Numbered from the stretch's first letter, positions 25,841 to 37,853 are shown. The stretch: DNA of 64,000 nucleotides from Moraxellaceae bacterium (GCA_020697295.1 JAJFBF010000024.1:20993-84992), one strand, 5' to 3'. The notes: generated by a model not told the origin, from the letters alone. Program-made: numbers and translations.

Positions 25841-28630
25841 TCAGGCGAAGCGACGCGTTTCGCCAGCGCCACCCGGCAGGTTATCCACGCAGCGCAGGCA
25901 GATGTCGGCATGCGCCGCATTCGCGCCCACATCGGCCCGGTAATGCCAGCAGCGCGCGCACTTAGGCCAAGCCGAGGCCGCGACTTTCACGCGCAGCCCT
26001 TCCACTTCGGTGGCCACGCCCTGCTCCGCGAAGGGCTGCAGGCGCACCGCCGAGGTGATGAGCACGAAGCGCAGCTCGTCGCCCATGGCGGCCAGCGTTT
26101 TTTCCTGCGCTGGCGACACATAGAGGTCGACTTCCGCGGACAGGCCGGAGCCGACTTCCTTGCGGTTGCGCGCCTCCTCGATTTCCTTGTTCACCGCCGA
26201 CTTCACCGCCATGACCTCATCCCAGTAGGCACGGGTCAGGGTGGGCTCGCCGGCGCCCTGCGGCAGTTCGGCGAGGCCGGTGTACCAGGTTTCGAGCTGA
26301 ACGGATTCACTGCGCGCGCCCGGCAGCACCGCCCAGATCTCGTCGGCTGTGAAGCTCAGGATGGGCGCCATCCAGCGCGTGAAGGCCTCGGCAATATGAT
26401 AGAGGGCCGTCTGCGCCGAGCGTCGCGCCAGCGAATCCGGCTGCGTCGTGTACTGACGATCCTTGATGATGTCCAGGTAGAAGCCCCCCAGCTCCGCCAC
26501 GCAAAAGCCGTGCAGCTTGTGGTAGATCTGGTGGAACTGGAAGCTGTCATAGGCGCCCACGATGTCGCTCTGCAGCAGCGCAGCGCGATCCACCACCCAG
26601 CGGTCCAGCGCCAGCATCTGGTCGGCCGGCACCAGGTGCTGCGCCGGATCAAAGCCGTTCAGGTTGGAGAGCAGGAAGCGCAGCGTGTTGCGGATGCGGC
26701 GGTAGGAGTCCGACATGCGCGTCAGGATCTCGTCGCTCACGGACATCTCGCCGCGGTAATCGGTGGCGGCCACCCAGAGGCGGATGATGTCCGCGCCCAG
26801 GGTCTGCATGACCTTCTGCGGCGCCACCACATTGCCCACCGACTTGGACATCTTCTTGCCCTGCCCGTCCACGGTGAAGCCGTGGGTCAGCACCGTCCGG
26901 AACGGCGCCTGGCCATTGGCGGCGAGCGCCGTCAGCAGCGAGGACTGGAACCAGCCGCGATGCTGGTCGGAGCCTTCCAGGTAGAGATCGGCCGGGTACT
27001 GCAGGCCGTCAAAGCGCTTGAGCACGCAGGTGTGGGTCACGCCGGAGTCGAACCACACGTCCAGGGTGTCGGTGACCTTGTCATAATTCTGGGCGTCATC
27101 GCCCAGCAACTCAGACGGCGCCAGGTCGAACCAGGCATCGATACCCGACTGCTCAACTTTCTCTGCAACTTTCTCGATGAGCTCCGCGGTCTGCGGATGC
27201 AACTCGCCGCTTTCCTTGTGCACGAACAGGGTGATGGGCACGCCCCAGGTGCGCTGGCGCGAGATGCACCAGTCCGGGCGGCCGGCGATCATGCCCTCGA
27301 TGCGGGCCTGACCCCAGTCCGGCACCCACTGCACGCCCGGAATGGCCGTCATGGCGCTGTCGCGCAGGCCGGCCTGTTCCATGCTGATGAACCACTGCGG
27401 CGTGGCGCGGAAGATGATGGGCGTCTTGTGCCGCCAGCAATGCGGATAGCTGTGCTGGATCTTCTTGTGCGCCAGCAACAGCGAGCGATTGGCGCGCGAA
27501 TGCGCCTTCAGCGCCTCGATGATCGGCTCGTTGGCCTTGTTCACGTGCATGCCGGCGAACAGCGGCGTACTCGGCAGGAACACGCCGGCGTTATCCACCG
27601 GGTTATCAACGGCGAGACCGTATTTGCGGCCGATCACAAAGTCGTCCTGGCCGTGGCCGGGTGCGGTATGCACGGCGCCGGTGCCGGAGTCGGCAGTGAC
27701 ATGCTCGCCAACGATGACCGGTACTTCGCGCTCGAAGAAGGGATGCAGCAGCGCCAGGTGCTCAAGAGTGGCGCCGGTGACGGTGGCCAGGGTCTCGGCG
27801 TCGGTCGCCTCGTAGCGCGCCAGCGCGCCTTCCACGAGCGCGGCGGCGACGATGAAGGCGCGGCGCTCGCCAGCGATGGTGGCCGCGACGAGGGCGTAAT
27901 CGAATTCCGGGTGCAGGCTCACCGCCTGGTTGGCCGGCAGCGTCCACGGGGTCGTGGTCCAGATCACCACGTCCACCGGCAGATCGAGAGTGGCCAGGCC
28001 CGCGCGCTTCGCAAGATCCGCCGGGTCCTTGACCGGGAAACCCACGTCCACGGCATGCGACTGCTTGTCCTCGTACTCGACTTCCGCCTCAGCGAGTGCG
28101 GAGCCGCAATCCATGCACCAGTGCACCGGCTTCAGGCCCTTGTGCAGGTGGCCGTTCTGCGCAATCTGCCCCAGCACGCGGATGATGTCGGCTTCCTGCC
28201 TGAAGTTCATGGTCAGGTAGGGATTGAACCAGTCCCCCAGCACGCCCAGGCGCATGAAGTCAGTGCGCTGCTTTTCCACCTGCGACTGCGCGTACTCGCG
28301 GCAGTGCTGGCGGAATTCCCTGGCCGTCACCTTGTCGCCGGGCTTACCGAACTTTTTCTCGACATTGAGCTCGATGGGCAGGCCATGGCAGTCCCAGCCC
28401 GGCACATAGGGCGCGTCAAAGCCCGACAGCGTCTTCGACTTGACGATGATGTCCTTGAGGATCTTGTTGACGGCATGGCCGATGTGGATGTCGCCGTTCG
28501 CATACGGCGGGCCATCGTGCAGGATGTACTTCGGCGCGCCGCGACGGGCCTCGCGAATCTTCTCGTAGAGCTTCTTTTCCTGCCAGGCGGCCACCATGGC
28601 GGGCTCGCGCGTGGCGAGACTGGCCTTCAT
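25841..28630 (-). CDS. ileS: Isoleucyl-tRNA synthetase
   Basis: A 929-residue class I aminoacyl-tRNA synthetase. The Rossmann HIGH motif appears as HIGH at 49-52, the KMSKS motif as KKMSKSVGN, and the editing domain lies between. A C-terminal zinc finger has CARCWHYR and CLRC. The length is close to E. coli IleS (about 940). It is upstream of lspA in the conserved ribF-ileS-lspA-fkpB-ispH order. The long opposite-strand frame here is a shadow. Confidence 0.97.
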   Translation of the reverse strand: MKASLATREPAMVAAWQEKKLYEKIREARRGAPKYILHDGPPYANGDIHIGHAVNKILKDIIVKSKTLSGFDAPYVPGWDCHGLPIELNVEKKFGKPGDKVTAREFRQHCREYAQSQVEKQRTDFMRLGVLGDWFNPYLTMNFRQEADIIRVLGQIAQNGHLHKGLKPVHWCMDCGSALAEAEVEYEDKQSHAVDVGFPVKDPADLAKRAGLATLDLPVDVVIWTTTPWTLPANQAVSLHPEFDYALVAATIAGERRAFIVAAALVEGALARYEATDAETLATVTGATLEHLALLHPFFEREVPVIVGEHVTADSGTGAVHTAPGHGQDDFVIGRKYGLAVDNPVDNAGVFLPSTPLFAGMHVNKANEPIIEALKAHSRANRSLLLAHKKIQHSYPHCWRHKTPIIFRATPQWFISMEQAGLRDSAMTAIPGVQWVPDWGQARIEGMIAGRPDWCISRQRTWGVPITLFVHKESGELHPQTAELIEKVAEKVEQSGIDAWFDLAPSELLGDDAQNYDKVTDTLDVWFDSGVTHTCVLKRFDGLQYPADLYLEGSDQHRGWFQSSLLTALAANGQAPFRTVLTHGFTVDGQGKKMSKSVGNVVAPQKVMQTLGADIIRLWVAATDYRGEMSVSDEILTRMSDSYRRIRNTLRFLLSNLNGFDPAQHLVPADQMLALDRWVVDRAALLQSDIVGAYDSFQFHQIYHKLHGFCVAELGGFYLDIIKDRQYTTQPDSLARRSAQTALYHIAEAFTRWMAPILSFTADEIWAVLPGARSESVQLETWYTGLAELPQGAGEPTLTRAYWDEVMAVKSAVNKEIEEARNRKEVGSGLSAEVDLYVSPAQEKTLAAMGDELRFVLITSAVRLQPFAEQGVATEVEGLRVKVAASAWPKCARCWHYRADVGANAAHADICLRCVDNLPGGAGETRRFA

Positions 28631-28698
28631 GGCGAAGCCGGTTTCCGGCAGGTTCAGCGTCGGCTTGTAGTCCGTTCAGTCATGGTGATTCTGGCTTC

Positions 28699-29625
28699 TC
28701 AAATTCCGAAATACCGGCGCGCATCGGCGATATCCTTCGCCATGGCGATCTTTAATTCGTCGAGGGAGTTGAACTTCAGCTCCTCCCGCAGTTTTTCCCG
28801 GAAGATCACGTGGATGCGATGTCCGTAGATATCGCCCTCGAAATCCAGCAGATAAGTTTCGATGCGTTCGTCCTGGCCGTTCACCGTCGGGCGCTTGCCG
28901 ACGCTGCAGACGCCATGCACAGGCTGCGGCAGCGCATTGCTCACGGTGACCGCATAGATCCCGCTGAGCGGCGACACCTGGCGCTGCGACAGCACATTGG
29001 CCGTGGGCACGCCCAGTGTGCGCCCGATCTTGTCGCCATGGGTCACGTGGCCACTCACCGCATAGGGCCTGCCCAGCAGTTTCCCGGCCAGCGTAAAATC
29101 TCCCGTCCGGATGGCCGCGCGGATGCGGGTGCTGCTGACGCGGGCGCCCGCCACCTCGATGGTGGGCGTGTTCTGCACCGCAAAGCCGAATTCCTGTCCC
29201 GCCGCCTGCAGCAGGGCGAAATCCCCGCTGCGATCACAGCCGAAGCGGAAATCGTCACCGATCACCAGGTGCCGGCAGCCCAGGCCATCGACCAGCAGCT
29301 GCTGCACGAACTGCCGCGCTGTCAGGGCGCGAAAGCGCTCGTTGAAGCGCACGCACAGCACCCGCGCCACGCCGGCGGCGGCGAGCGCATCAACCTTGTC
29401 ACGCCAGTGCATGAGTCGCGCGGGCGCCGCCTCGCCCTGGAAGAACTCCTGGGGCTGCGGCTCGAAGATCATGACGGTATCCGGCAATCCCAGGCGCGCG
29501 CCGGCCTCCCCGAGGGCGCCCAGGATGGCCTGGTGACCGAGGTGGACGCCGTCGAAATTGCCGATCGTCACCACGGAGCCGTGGTGGCGGGGGCGCAGGT
29601 TGTGGAGGCCGCGGATCAGTTCCAT
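28699..29625 (-). CDS. ribF: Bifunctional riboflavin kinase / FAD synthetase
   Basis: A 308-residue enzyme converting riboflavin to FMN and FAD. The N-terminal nucleotidyltransferase domain has TIGNFDGVHLGHQAIL and the ISSTRIR-like SSTRIRAAI. The C-terminal flavokinase domain has GVPTANV and the conserved ETYLLDFEGDIYGHRIHV. It is followed by ileS after 68 bp and preceded by murJ. No FMN riboswitch was recognised upstream. Confidence 0.95.
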   Translation of the reverse strand: MELIRGLHNLRPRHHGSVVTIGNFDGVHLGHQAILGALGEAGARLGLPDTVMIFEPQPQEFFQGEAAPARLMHWRDKVDALAAAGVARVLCVRFNERFRALTARQFVQQLLVDGLGCRHLVIGDDFRFGCDRSGDFALLQAAGQEFGFAVQNTPTIEVAGARVSSTRIRAAIRTGDFTLAGKLLGRPYAVSGHVTHGDKIGRTLGVPTANVLSQRQVSPLSGIYAVTVSNALPQPVHGVCSVGKRPTVNGQDERIETYLLDFEGDIYGHRIHVIFREKLREELKFNSLDELKIAMAKDIADARRYFGI

Positions 29626-29682
29626 CGGGATATCAGGCTGGGTCGGACAAGCGGCGCAGTATAAAGAAAGACGCGCCCCCCG

Positions 29683-31281
29683 TCAGTGATGCCGGATCTC
29701 CCGCAGCCGGAAGCCCAGGGCGAACAGGGCGGCGAAATAACTCAGCGCCCCGGCGGCGCAGATCCCGAGGATGGCCCCCACCTTCAGCCAGTTGCCCTGG
29801 GGCGCCAGCCACCAACTCCCCTCCGGACTGATGGCCAGCAGCACCGCGACCATCACGACATTGGCGCCAAGGTAGCGCAGCCCCAGCCTCAGCCAGTGCC
29901 GCTCGATGCGGTAGACCCCGCGCTGGTGCAAGCCCCAGTAGAGCAGGCCGGCGTTGAGGAAGGCGGACAGGGTGCTGGCCAGGGACAGGCCGACATGGGC
30001 CATGTCGAGGCCCAGCACCAGCACCAGGTTGAAGGCCATGTTGGCGACCATGGCGATGATGCCGATCCGCACCGGCGTCCTCACGTCCTGGCGCGAGAAA
30101 TACCCCGGCGCGAAGACCTTGATCATCATGAAGGCGAGGATGCCGCCCGACAGGGCCTGCAGGGCGGCGGCGGACATGCGCACATCATCTGCAGTGAACT
30201 TGCCGTGCATGAACAGGGCGGCGATCAGCGGCTCGGCCAGCAGGCCCATGGCCAGCGACGCCGGCAGGCCCACCATCACGATCACCCGCAGCGCCCAGTC
30301 CAGCATGGCCTTGAACTCGTCATGCGACTTCTCGGCGTACTTGGCGGAAAGCGAGGGCAGGATCACGGTGGCCACGGCGATGCCGATCAGGCCCAGCGGC
30401 AGCTCGGTCAGGCGCTCCGCCGTGTAGAGCCAGGACACCGAGCCGGTGACGAGAAAGGAGGCCAGGATGGTGTCGAGCAGCAGGTTGATCTGGCTGACCG
30501 AGACCCCGAACATGGCCGGCACCATGAGGCCCAGGATGCGCTTCACGTCTGGATCCCGGAAGCCCACCCGCGGCCGCGGCAGCATGCCGATCTGGCGCAG
30601 GTAGGGCACCTGGAAGCCGAGTTGCACAAAGCCCGCGATCAGCACGCCCCAGGCCAGTGCCATCACCGGCTGATCCATCAGCGGCGACAGCCAGAGCGCG
30701 CAGCCGATCATGGTCAGGTTCATGAGCACGGGGGTAAAGGACGAGCTGCCAAAGCGCTGGTAGCAATTGAGGATGCCGCCGGCAAAGGCCGTGAGCGAGA
30801 TCAGCAGCAAGTAGGGAAAGGTGATGCGCAGCATGTCCGCGGCCAGGTCGAACTTGGCGACATCCTCGCGAAAGCCGGGGGCGAACAGGAAGATGATGGC
30901 CGGCGAGGCCACCATGGCCAGCACTGTGACGCCGCCCAGCACCACCGACAGCGTCCCGGCCACGCGATCGACCAGCTCCTTGACCGCGCCGTCGCCACGC
31001 TGCGACTTCACCTCCGACAGCACCGGCACGAAGGCCTGGGCAAAGGCACCCTCGGCGAACAGCCGGCGCAGGAAGTTGGGGATCTTGAATGCGACCAGGA
31101 AGGCGTCCATGAGGCGATCGGCGCCGAACAGGTTCATGAACACCATGTCGCGGACCAGGCCGGCGATGCGCGACAGCATGGTCATGGCGCTGACCACGAA
31201 GGTCGAGCGCCAGAGGCCGCTCCCCTTCTTCTGGGCGGGACCGGGCGTGCTGGCGGGAACGGGGGCGACAGGCGTGGACAT
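29683..31281 (-). CDS. murJ: Lipid II flippase MurJ
   Basis: A 532-residue polytopic inner-membrane protein of the MOP/MviN family with about 14 hydrophobic helices, moving lipid II across the membrane for peptidoglycan synthesis. The N-terminal SAMTMLSRIAGLVRDMVFMNLFGA and IPNFLRRLFAEGAFAQAFVPVL are typical of MurJ. About 20 residues precede the usual start (a proline/alanine-rich tail); the ATG at 31281 is the only upstream option. Gene order murJ-ribF-ileS is conserved. Confidence 0.95.
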   Translation of the reverse strand: MSTPVAPVPASTPGPAQKKGSGLWRSTFVVSAMTMLSRIAGLVRDMVFMNLFGADRLMDAFLVAFKIPNFLRRLFAEGAFAQAFVPVLSEVKSQRGDGAVKELVDRVAGTLSVVLGGVTVLAMVASPAIIFLFAPGFREDVAKFDLAADMLRITFPYLLLISLTAFAGGILNCYQRFGSSSFTPVLMNLTMIGCALWLSPLMDQPVMALAWGVLIAGFVQLGFQVPYLRQIGMLPRPRVGFRDPDVKRILGLMVPAMFGVSVSQINLLLDTILASFLVTGSVSWLYTAERLTELPLGLIGIAVATVILPSLSAKYAEKSHDEFKAMLDWALRVIVMVGLPASLAMGLLAEPLIAALFMHGKFTADDVRMSAAALQALSGGILAFMMIKVFAPGYFSRQDVRTPVRIGIIAMVANMAFNLVLVLGLDMAHVGLSLASTLSAFLNAGLLYWGLHQRGVYRIERHWLRLGLRYLGANVVMVAVLLAISPEGSWWLAPQGNWLKVGAILGICAAGALSYFAALFALGFRLREIRHH

Positions 31282-31426
31282 GGGGAAGCCGGCTCAGGAA
31301 AGGCGGCATGGTAGCGAAGGGGGCGGCCTAGTGAAACCGGGCGAGGACTGGCGATTCGTAACCGTACCCTCCTTCCTGCTCACGAAGCAGTCGTGCGCGC
31401 CCTCCTTCGCCGTTAGAATGGCGACC

Positions 31427-32122
31427 ATGAGACTAGACAAATTCATTGCCCATGCCACCCCCCATTCCCGCCGCGAAGTGCGCCTCCTGTTGCGCGCCGG
31501 CCGCATCCAGGTGGATGGCCAGGCCACCGACGATGCCAGCCTTGCCATAGCGCCGGAGGCCCGCGTCACTCTCGATGGCCAGGCCCTGTGCCTGAGCGGG
31601 CCGCGCTACCTCATGCTGCACAAGCCCCTGGACGTGGTTTGCGCGACCACGGATGGCCTGCACCGTACCGTGCTGGACCTGCTGCGCGGCGACGGGGCCG
31701 GGCTGCATGTGGCCGGCCGCCTGGACGCCGACTCCACCGGCCTGGTGCTCCTCACCGACGATGGCCAGTGGTCCCACCGCATCAAGGCGCCCGGTCGCCA
31801 TGAAAAACGCTATCGCGTGCACACCGCCCGTCCGATCGCGCCCGACACCGCGGCCCGTTTCGCCGCCGGGCTCCTGCTGCGCGGCGAGGAGGACCAGCCC
31901 ACCCGGCCGGCCCGCCTCGAGCAGCTGGCCCCTTGCGAGGCGCTGGTCTGGCTGCAGGAGGGCCGCTACCACCAGCTCCGCCGCATGTTCGCCGCCGTGG
32001 GCAACCATGTGACGACCCTGCACCGCGAAGCCGTGGCCGGCATCGAGCTCGACAACGGCCTGGCGCCCGGCGAATGGCGGGTGCTGACCCCCGCCGAGGT
32101 GGCCGAGGGACAAGCGAGCTGA
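31427..32122 (+). CDS. rsuA: 16S rRNA pseudouridine(516) synthase (RsuA-type)
   Basis: A 231-residue enzyme. The N-terminal S4 domain (MRLDKFIAHATPHSRREV) is followed by the RsuA/RluB/E/F catalytic domain with GRLDADSTGLVLLT, D100 being the expected nucleophile, and the conserved HEKRYRV and EGRYHQLRRMF. Length and S4 domain fit RsuA, which modifies U516 of 16S rRNA. The frame is open further upstream, but the ATG at 31427 starts the conserved sequence. It is divergent from murJ (145 bp apart). Confidence 0.87.
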   Translation: MRLDKFIAHATPHSRREVRLLLRAGRIQVDGQATDDASLAIAPEARVTLDGQALCLSGPRYLMLHKPLDVVCATTDGLHRTVLDLLRGDGAGLHVAGRLDADSTGLVLLTDDGQWSHRIKAPGRHEKRYRVHTARPIAPDTAARFAAGLLLRGEEDQPTRPARLEQLAPCEALVWLQEGRYHQLRRMFAAVGNHVTTLHREAVAGIELDNGLAPGEWRVLTPAEVAEGQAS

Positions 32123-32141
32123 GTCCAATTGCCGGGTGGTG

Positions 32142-32170
32142 TTGACTTACGGCCAGTCACTCGGCAAAAT
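32142..32170 (+). promoter_or_regulatory. Sigma-70 promoter of rpsT
   Basis: TTGACT (32142-32147) and CAAAAT (32165-32170) are separated by exactly 17 bp, about 64 bp upstream of the rpsT start codon. Confidence 0.7.
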
Positions 32171-32233
32171 CCCGCGCCTTGTTTCGGGTAATTCCCGGAC
32201 CCCGGTTTCAACAGAATTTTCAGGAGAGCCCAC

Positions 32234-32497
32234 GTGGCCAATTCCGCACAAGCCAAGAAGCGTGCTCGCCAGAACGACAAGTTGCGCGCCCACAATGCCA
32301 GCCTGCGCTCCATGGTTCGCACCTATATCAAGAAGGTCGTCAACGCCATTGCCAGCGGCAACAAGACTGACGCCCAGACCGCCTACACCAGCGCCGTTCC
32401 GGTCATCGACCGCATGGCCGACAAGGGCATCATCCACAAGAACAAGGCTGCTCGTCACAAGAGCCGCCTGAATGCCCAGATCAAGGCTCTTGCCTGA
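32234..32497 (+). CDS. rpsT: 30S ribosomal protein S20
   Basis: An 87-residue basic helical protein of the small ribosomal subunit. The conserved start [20 protein letters not shown] and the C-terminal [14 protein letters not shown] are present. The initiation codon is GTG, preceded by AGGAG; a non-ATG start (UUG in E. coli) is linked to S20 autoregulation, so the weak codon here may have the same role. It is monocistronic, with its own promoter and terminator. Confidence 0.97.
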   Translation: MANSAQAKKRARQNDKLRAHNASLRSMVRTYIKKVVNAIASGNKTDAQTAYTSAVPVIDRMADKGIIHKNKAARHKSRLNAQIKALA

Positions 32498-32520
32498 ACC
32501 TCTCAGGGTTTGCGATCTGA

Positions 32521-32549
32521 AAAAACCGGCCTGATGGCCGGTTTTTTTA
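32521..32549. terminator. Bidirectional terminator between rpsT and the EamA gene
   Basis: Six As, CCGGCC, loop TGAT, GGCCGG, then seven Ts. It serves rpsT on the plus strand and the EamA transporter on the minus strand. Confidence 0.9.
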
Positions 32550-32604
32550 TGGGCGGGCCCAGCTGCCCCAGGCTCCGCACCGCCCCGGGCCGGCTCTCCC
32601 CGGC

Positions 32605-33504
32605 TCAGCCCTCCGGCGCCACCCTTGCCGGCACCGGTGCCCGCGCGGCCGCCGGCAGGTAAACCATCACCACCCCGCCCAGGATCACGGCCAGCCCGGC
32701 CAGCTCCATCACATCGACGCTTTCGCCCCCCAGCCAGACCCCCAGCCCCACCGCCACCAGTGGATTCACGTAGGCATAGCTGGTCGCCAGCGCCGGCCGC
32801 ACCGCCCCCAGCAGGTAAACATACGCCGAGAAGCCCAGGATGGCGCCAATGAAGATCAGGTAGGCCAGCGCCCACAGGGTCTTCGCCGATGGCGGCCCCA
32901 GCAGTGCCTCGCCTCGCAGCTGCGAGGCCAAGAGCATGGCGAGGCCGCCCGCCAGCATCTGCGCCGCGCTCGCCATGAAGCCCGGCGGCAACTGCAGGTG
33001 CCGCCCCCACATGGAGCCGAAGGACCAGCTCAGTGCGGCGAGGATCAGCAGCCCGGCCGCCACCGGACTGGCTGACAGTTCATGACCGAAATTGAGCAAA
33101 ACGAGTCCGGCCAGGCCCATGCCGATTCCCGTCCACTCGCGACCCTGCGCGCGCTGTCCCCAAAGCCTGGCGAACACCAGCGCGAACAGCGGCGTCACCC
33201 CCACCACGAGCGCGGAAAGACCGGAGCTCACGCCCCGCTCCATGGCGAGCCCCACGAGGCCGTTGCCCCCGAGCAGGAGCAGGCTGCCAACGATGGTGGA
33301 GTCGCGCCACTGCCGCGCGCTGGGCCAGGCATGGCCGCGCAGGCGCAGGACCAGGAGGATGAGGGCGCCGGCACAGACATAGCGGATACCCCCCATCAGC
33401 AGGGGCGGCAGGGTCTCGATGGCAAAGCGCATCGCGAGATAGGTGGAACCCCAGATGAGGTAGACCCCCAGCAGGGCCAGCAGCACCGGCGGTCGAAGAC
33501 TCAC
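32605..33504 (-). CDS. EamA/DMT-family transporter
   Basis: A 299-residue inner-membrane protein with ten hydrophobic segments in two EamA repeats. GVYLIWGSTYLAMRFAIE at the start and the second-repeat YVNPLVAVGLGVWLGGE are typical of YedA/RarD-like drug/metabolite exporters. The substrate is unknown. I chose the GTG at 33504 because it overlaps the lpxR stop as GTGA, a coupling arrangement; a TTG two codons earlier is the only longer option. It is co-transcribed with the lipid A deacylase. Confidence 0.86.
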   Translation of the reverse strand: MSLRPPVLLALLGVYLIWGSTYLAMRFAIETLPPLLMGGIRYVCAGALILLVLRLRGHAWPSARQWRDSTIVGSLLLLGGNGLVGLAMERGVSSGLSALVVGVTPLFALVFARLWGQRAQGREWTGIGMGLAGLVLLNFGHELSASPVAAGLLILAALSWSFGSMWGRHLQLPPGFMASAAQMLAGGLAMLLASQLRGEALLGPPSAKTLWALAYLIFIGAILGFSAYVYLLGAVRPALATSYAYVNPLVAVGLGVWLGGESVDVMELAGLAVILGGVVMVYLPAAARAPVPARVAPEG

Positions 33505-34508
33505 AGGCAACCCCAGGAGTAGGCGAGCGTGCCATAACGGGGGAGTTCCACCGCCTGGGTCTGGAAGGCGCGGGTACTGATGTTCAGCCCCAGCTGCACC
33601 GCCCAGCAGGAGCGCCCGTAGCCGAAGAGGACCTGGGCCGAGCCCAGCAGGGGCTCGTGATCGACGCGGGCAGGGCTGTCGACCCAGGTATTGCCGTTCA
33701 GGAACAGATTGCGCAGCACGCCGGTCACCTGGAGGCCGGCCAGGGCATAGAAGCCGGCCGGACGCCCGGGGCTGATGCGGGGATAGCGCCCGAGGTAGTT
33801 GGGATTGAGCCCGAATACCACATCCGGGTCGCGGGCATAGAGAACATTGATGCCCGCGGCGGCAGACGTCATCAGGGGCCCCAGGGCAAAGTCCATGTTG
33901 TCGAAGAAGCTGAGCCCCCAGTCACCCAGGGCCCGCTCGCTGACGACTTCCTGGCGATCATAGCGGAGGTTCAGCACGAACTCATTGCGCAACTGGCCGT
34001 CCCAACCCCTGGCCTCGTTGGCGCCGACCACCCGATGCACAAAGTGCTGACCCTGCTCCGCCAGTGACCAGGGCCCGACCACGCCGAACTGCAGCCCCAG
34101 CGATTCCAGCCGGCTGGCGCTGCGCAGGTGGTAGCCGCAGCCGCCATAGAGCAGGCCGGCATAGGGCTGGTCGTCGGGATCGGGAGGACGGGAGCGCTTG
34201 TCGAAGGGTGTCTGGATGATCTGCCCCAGCTCGAAGGAATGCTGGTAGCGGGTATTTTCATCCACCGGAATCAGCGCTGGCGCCAGCAGGCGGGATAGCG
34301 CGGACAGGCCGGGACAGTCGCGCCACTGCCGGCCCTCTTCCGGCGGCACCGGATCACGGACATGGTGATAGACAATGCCATTGGTGTAGTAGGCATCGGT
34401 GCCGCGCGGCGAAAACAGATCGTTGTCCCAGAGGATGGCATTGAAATCCGCCCGGGCCAGCAGCGGCCAGAGCAACCATCCCGCCAGGACCAGGCGAGAT
34501 CGGGTCAT
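33501..34508 (-). CDS. lpxR: Outer-membrane lipid A deacylase, LpxR family (DUF2219)
   Basis: A 335-residue protein. The signal peptide is cleaved near ARA-DFN, then the LpxR hallmark WDNDLFSPRGTDAYYTNGI (catalytic-type Asn-Asp near the mature N-terminus), DDQPYAGLLYGG, and a C-terminus alternating like a 12-stranded beta barrel with a terminal aromatic pattern. LpxR removes the 3'-linked acyloxyacyl chain of lipid A at the outer membrane and in Salmonella is calcium dependent. It overlaps the EamA transporter by 4 bp. Whether it is active cannot be judged from sequence. Confidence 0.85.
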   Translation of the reverse strand: MTRSRLVLAGWLLWPLLARADFNAILWDNDLFSPRGTDAYYTNGIVYHHVRDPVPPEEGRQWRDCPGLSALSRLLAPALIPVDENTRYQHSFELGQIIQTPFDKRSRPPDPDDQPYAGLLYGGCGYHLRSASRLESLGLQFGVVGPWSLAEQGQHFVHRVVGANEARGWDGQLRNEFVLNLRYDRQEVVSERALGDWGLSFFDNMDFALGPLMTSAAAGINVLYARDPDVVFGLNPNYLGRYPRISPGRPAGFYALAGLQVTGVLRNLFLNGNTWVDSPARVDHEPLLGSAQVLFGYGRSCWAVQLGLNISTRAFQTQAVELPRYGTLAYSWGCL

Positions 34509-34541
34509 GCCATGCTCCCGGATGCATTCCTTGCAGGGAGA

Positions 34542-35669
34542 TCAGACCAGGACCAGGTTATCCCGGTGCATCAGCTCGGCATCATCGACATAGCCCAGCA
34601 GGGCCTCGATGCGATCGGAGGCCTGCCCGGCAATCCGCCCGGCCTCCTCGGCGCTGTAGTTCACCAGTCCCACCGCGACCGTGGCGCCCTGCTCGTCGAC
34701 GCAGGCCACGACTTCGCCGCGCTGGAAATTGCCTTCCACCGACTTCACGCCGACCGGCAGCAGGCTGCGGCCGCCCTGGCGCAGCGCCTTCACGGCGCCG
34801 GCGTCGATGACGACGCGACCGGCATGCTGCAAGTGCGCCGCCAGCCATTGCTTGCGCGCGGCGAGGCGGTCCTGCTCCGGCAGCAGCAGGGTGCCGACGA
34901 CCTCGGCCTGGCGCAGGCGCACCAGGATGTTGTCGCCCTGCCCGCTGGCAATCACCGTGGCACAACCCGAGCGCGCCGCCAGGCGGGCCGCGCGCACCTT
35001 GGTCACCATGCCGCCACGACCCAGCGCGCCACCACCGCCGGCCATGGCCAGCAAGCGTTCATCCAGGGCCTGCACCTCGGGGAGGAGCACGGCATCGGGG
35101 TCATGGCGGGGGTCACGGTCGAACATGCCTTCCTGGTCGGTGAGGATCACCAGGGTATCGGCCTCGACAAGGTTGGCGACCAGCGCGCCCAGGGTGTCGT
35201 TGTCGCCAAAGCGGATTTCATCGGTGGCGACCGTGTCATTCTCATTGATGACCGGCAGCACCTTCCATTCGATCAGTGTACGCAGCGTGTTGCGCGCATT
35301 GAGATAGCGCTGGCGATCGGACAGGTCGTCGTGGGTCAGCAGGATCTGCGCGGTGCGCGTGCCATGGTCGCGAAAATGCGATTCGTAGGCCTGCACGAGG
35401 CCCATCTGGCCAATGGCGGCGCAGGCCTGCAATTCATGCACGGCCTCGGGACGCGCCTTGAGGCCCATGCGCACCATGCCCTCGGCGACAGCGCCGGAGG
35501 ACACCAGCACCAGCTCCACGCCGGACTGCTGCAAGGCCACCATCTGCCGCACCCAGCTTGCCATGGCCTGCATGTCGAGGCCCTGGCCGTTGGCGGTGAG
35601 CAGGGCCGACCCGATCTTCACGACCCAGCGGCGGCCCTGGGCGAGGCGTTGGCGATTATCTGTTGTCAT
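34542..35669 (-). CDS. proB: Glutamate 5-kinase
   Basis: A 375-residue enzyme, the first step of proline synthesis from glutamate. The N-terminal amino acid kinase domain has [40 protein letters not shown] and GRGGMVTKV. The C-terminal PUA domain begins near residue 280 ([14 protein letters not shown]). The ATG at 35669 was chosen over a TTG 7 codons earlier. It follows obgE by 24 bp, as in Pseudomonas. Confidence 0.95.
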   Translation of the reverse strand: MTTDNRQRLAQGRRWVVKIGSALLTANGQGLDMQAMASWVRQMVALQQSGVELVLVSSGAVAEGMVRMGLKARPEAVHELQACAAIGQMGLVQAYESHFRDHGTRTAQILLTHDDLSDRQRYLNARNTLRTLIEWKVLPVINENDTVATDEIRFGDNDTLGALVANLVEADTLVILTDQEGMFDRDPRHDPDAVLLPEVQALDERLLAMAGGGGALGRGGMVTKVRAARLAARSGCATVIASGQGDNILVRLRQAEVVGTLLLPEQDRLAARKQWLAAHLQHAGRVVIDAGAVKALRQGGRSLLPVGVKSVEGNFQRGEVVACVDEQGATVAVGLVNYSAEEAGRIAGQASDRIEALLGYVDDAELMHRDNLVLV

Positions 35670-35693
35670 CTCAGGGAATAAACCAGGCAAGTC

Positions 35694-37257
<1,564 letters not shown>

Positions 37258-37293
37258 GTCGGATTACTCCTGAATCGTAACGGGGGCCAGCGC

Positions 37294-37605
37294 TCAGGCG
37301 CTGATGCCGGTAATCTTGAGTTCGGTGTAGTACTGGCGGTGGCCAGCCTGCTTGCGGTGATGCTTGCGGCGACGGAACTTCTGGATGCGCACCTTGGCGT
37401 GACGGCCATGGGTCACCACTTCAGCCAGCACCTTGGCGCCGACGACGATCGGGGTGCCGATCTTGATGTCAGCACCGTTCACCACCATCAGCACGTCTTC
37501 GAGGGTGATGGTCTGGCCCGGCTGGACATCCAGCAGCTCGACCTTCAGCAGCTCGCCTTCAACCACGCGATGCTGCTTGCCACCGCTCTTGATAACCGCG
37601 TACAT
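37294..37605 (-). CDS. rplU: 50S ribosomal protein L21
   Basis: A 103-residue 23S rRNA-binding protein of normal length. [18 protein letters not shown] begins at the ATG at 37605, preceded by GGGAG at good spacing, so the 10 extra codons of the longer frame are not used. The C-terminus has [16 protein letters not shown]. It is the first gene of the rplU-rpmA operon, with a promoter at 37705-37733 and a leader of about 90 bases containing a strong hairpin. Confidence 0.97.
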   Translation of the reverse strand: MYAVIKSGGKQHRVVEGELLKVELLDVQPGQTITLEDVLMVVNGADIKIGTPIVVGAKVLAEVVTHGRHAKVRIQKFRRRKHHRKQAGHRQYYTELKITGISA

Positions 37606-37630
37606 GTTGCCACTCCCGCTATTTGGGTCT

Positions 37631-37650
37631 GCCACTACCGCTGTAGTGGC
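37631..37650 (-). promoter_or_regulatory. Hairpin in the rplU leader
   Basis: GCCACTAC and GTAGTGGC form an 8 bp perfect stem with a four-base loop, inside the predicted 5' untranslated region 26 bases before the rplU ATG. It may serve autogenous control; that is inference. Confidence 0.5.
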
Positions 37651-37704
37651 CTCGTTGCACAGGCCGGACGCCAGGCGCCCGCCTGCCAGAATGCAAGGCG
37701 CGCA

Positions 37705-37733
37705 ATTCTACGGAAAAGCCACCCGCGCCGCAA
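37705..37733 (-). promoter_or_regulatory. Sigma-70 promoter of rplU-rpmA
   Basis: On the minus strand TTGCGG (37733-37728) and TAGAAT (37710-37705) are 17 bp apart, placing the transcription start near 37698. Confidence 0.7.
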
Positions 37734-37853
37734 GCCGCATTATATGGCTAAAAACCTTGTCCGAAATTGCCCCTTTGGCGCGCGGAGCATAGCCCCGGCA
37801 GGGGCTCTGCTGCTAGGATTCGCGGCCTCTCCCCCCGGGCTGATCCTGATCCC

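Noticed and set aside
24830..28828. A 1332-codon plus-strand open frame opposite ileS and lspA
   Set aside because: It is a high-GC shadow. The protein has no recognisable domain, and the minus strand carries unmistakable IleS and LspA motifs.
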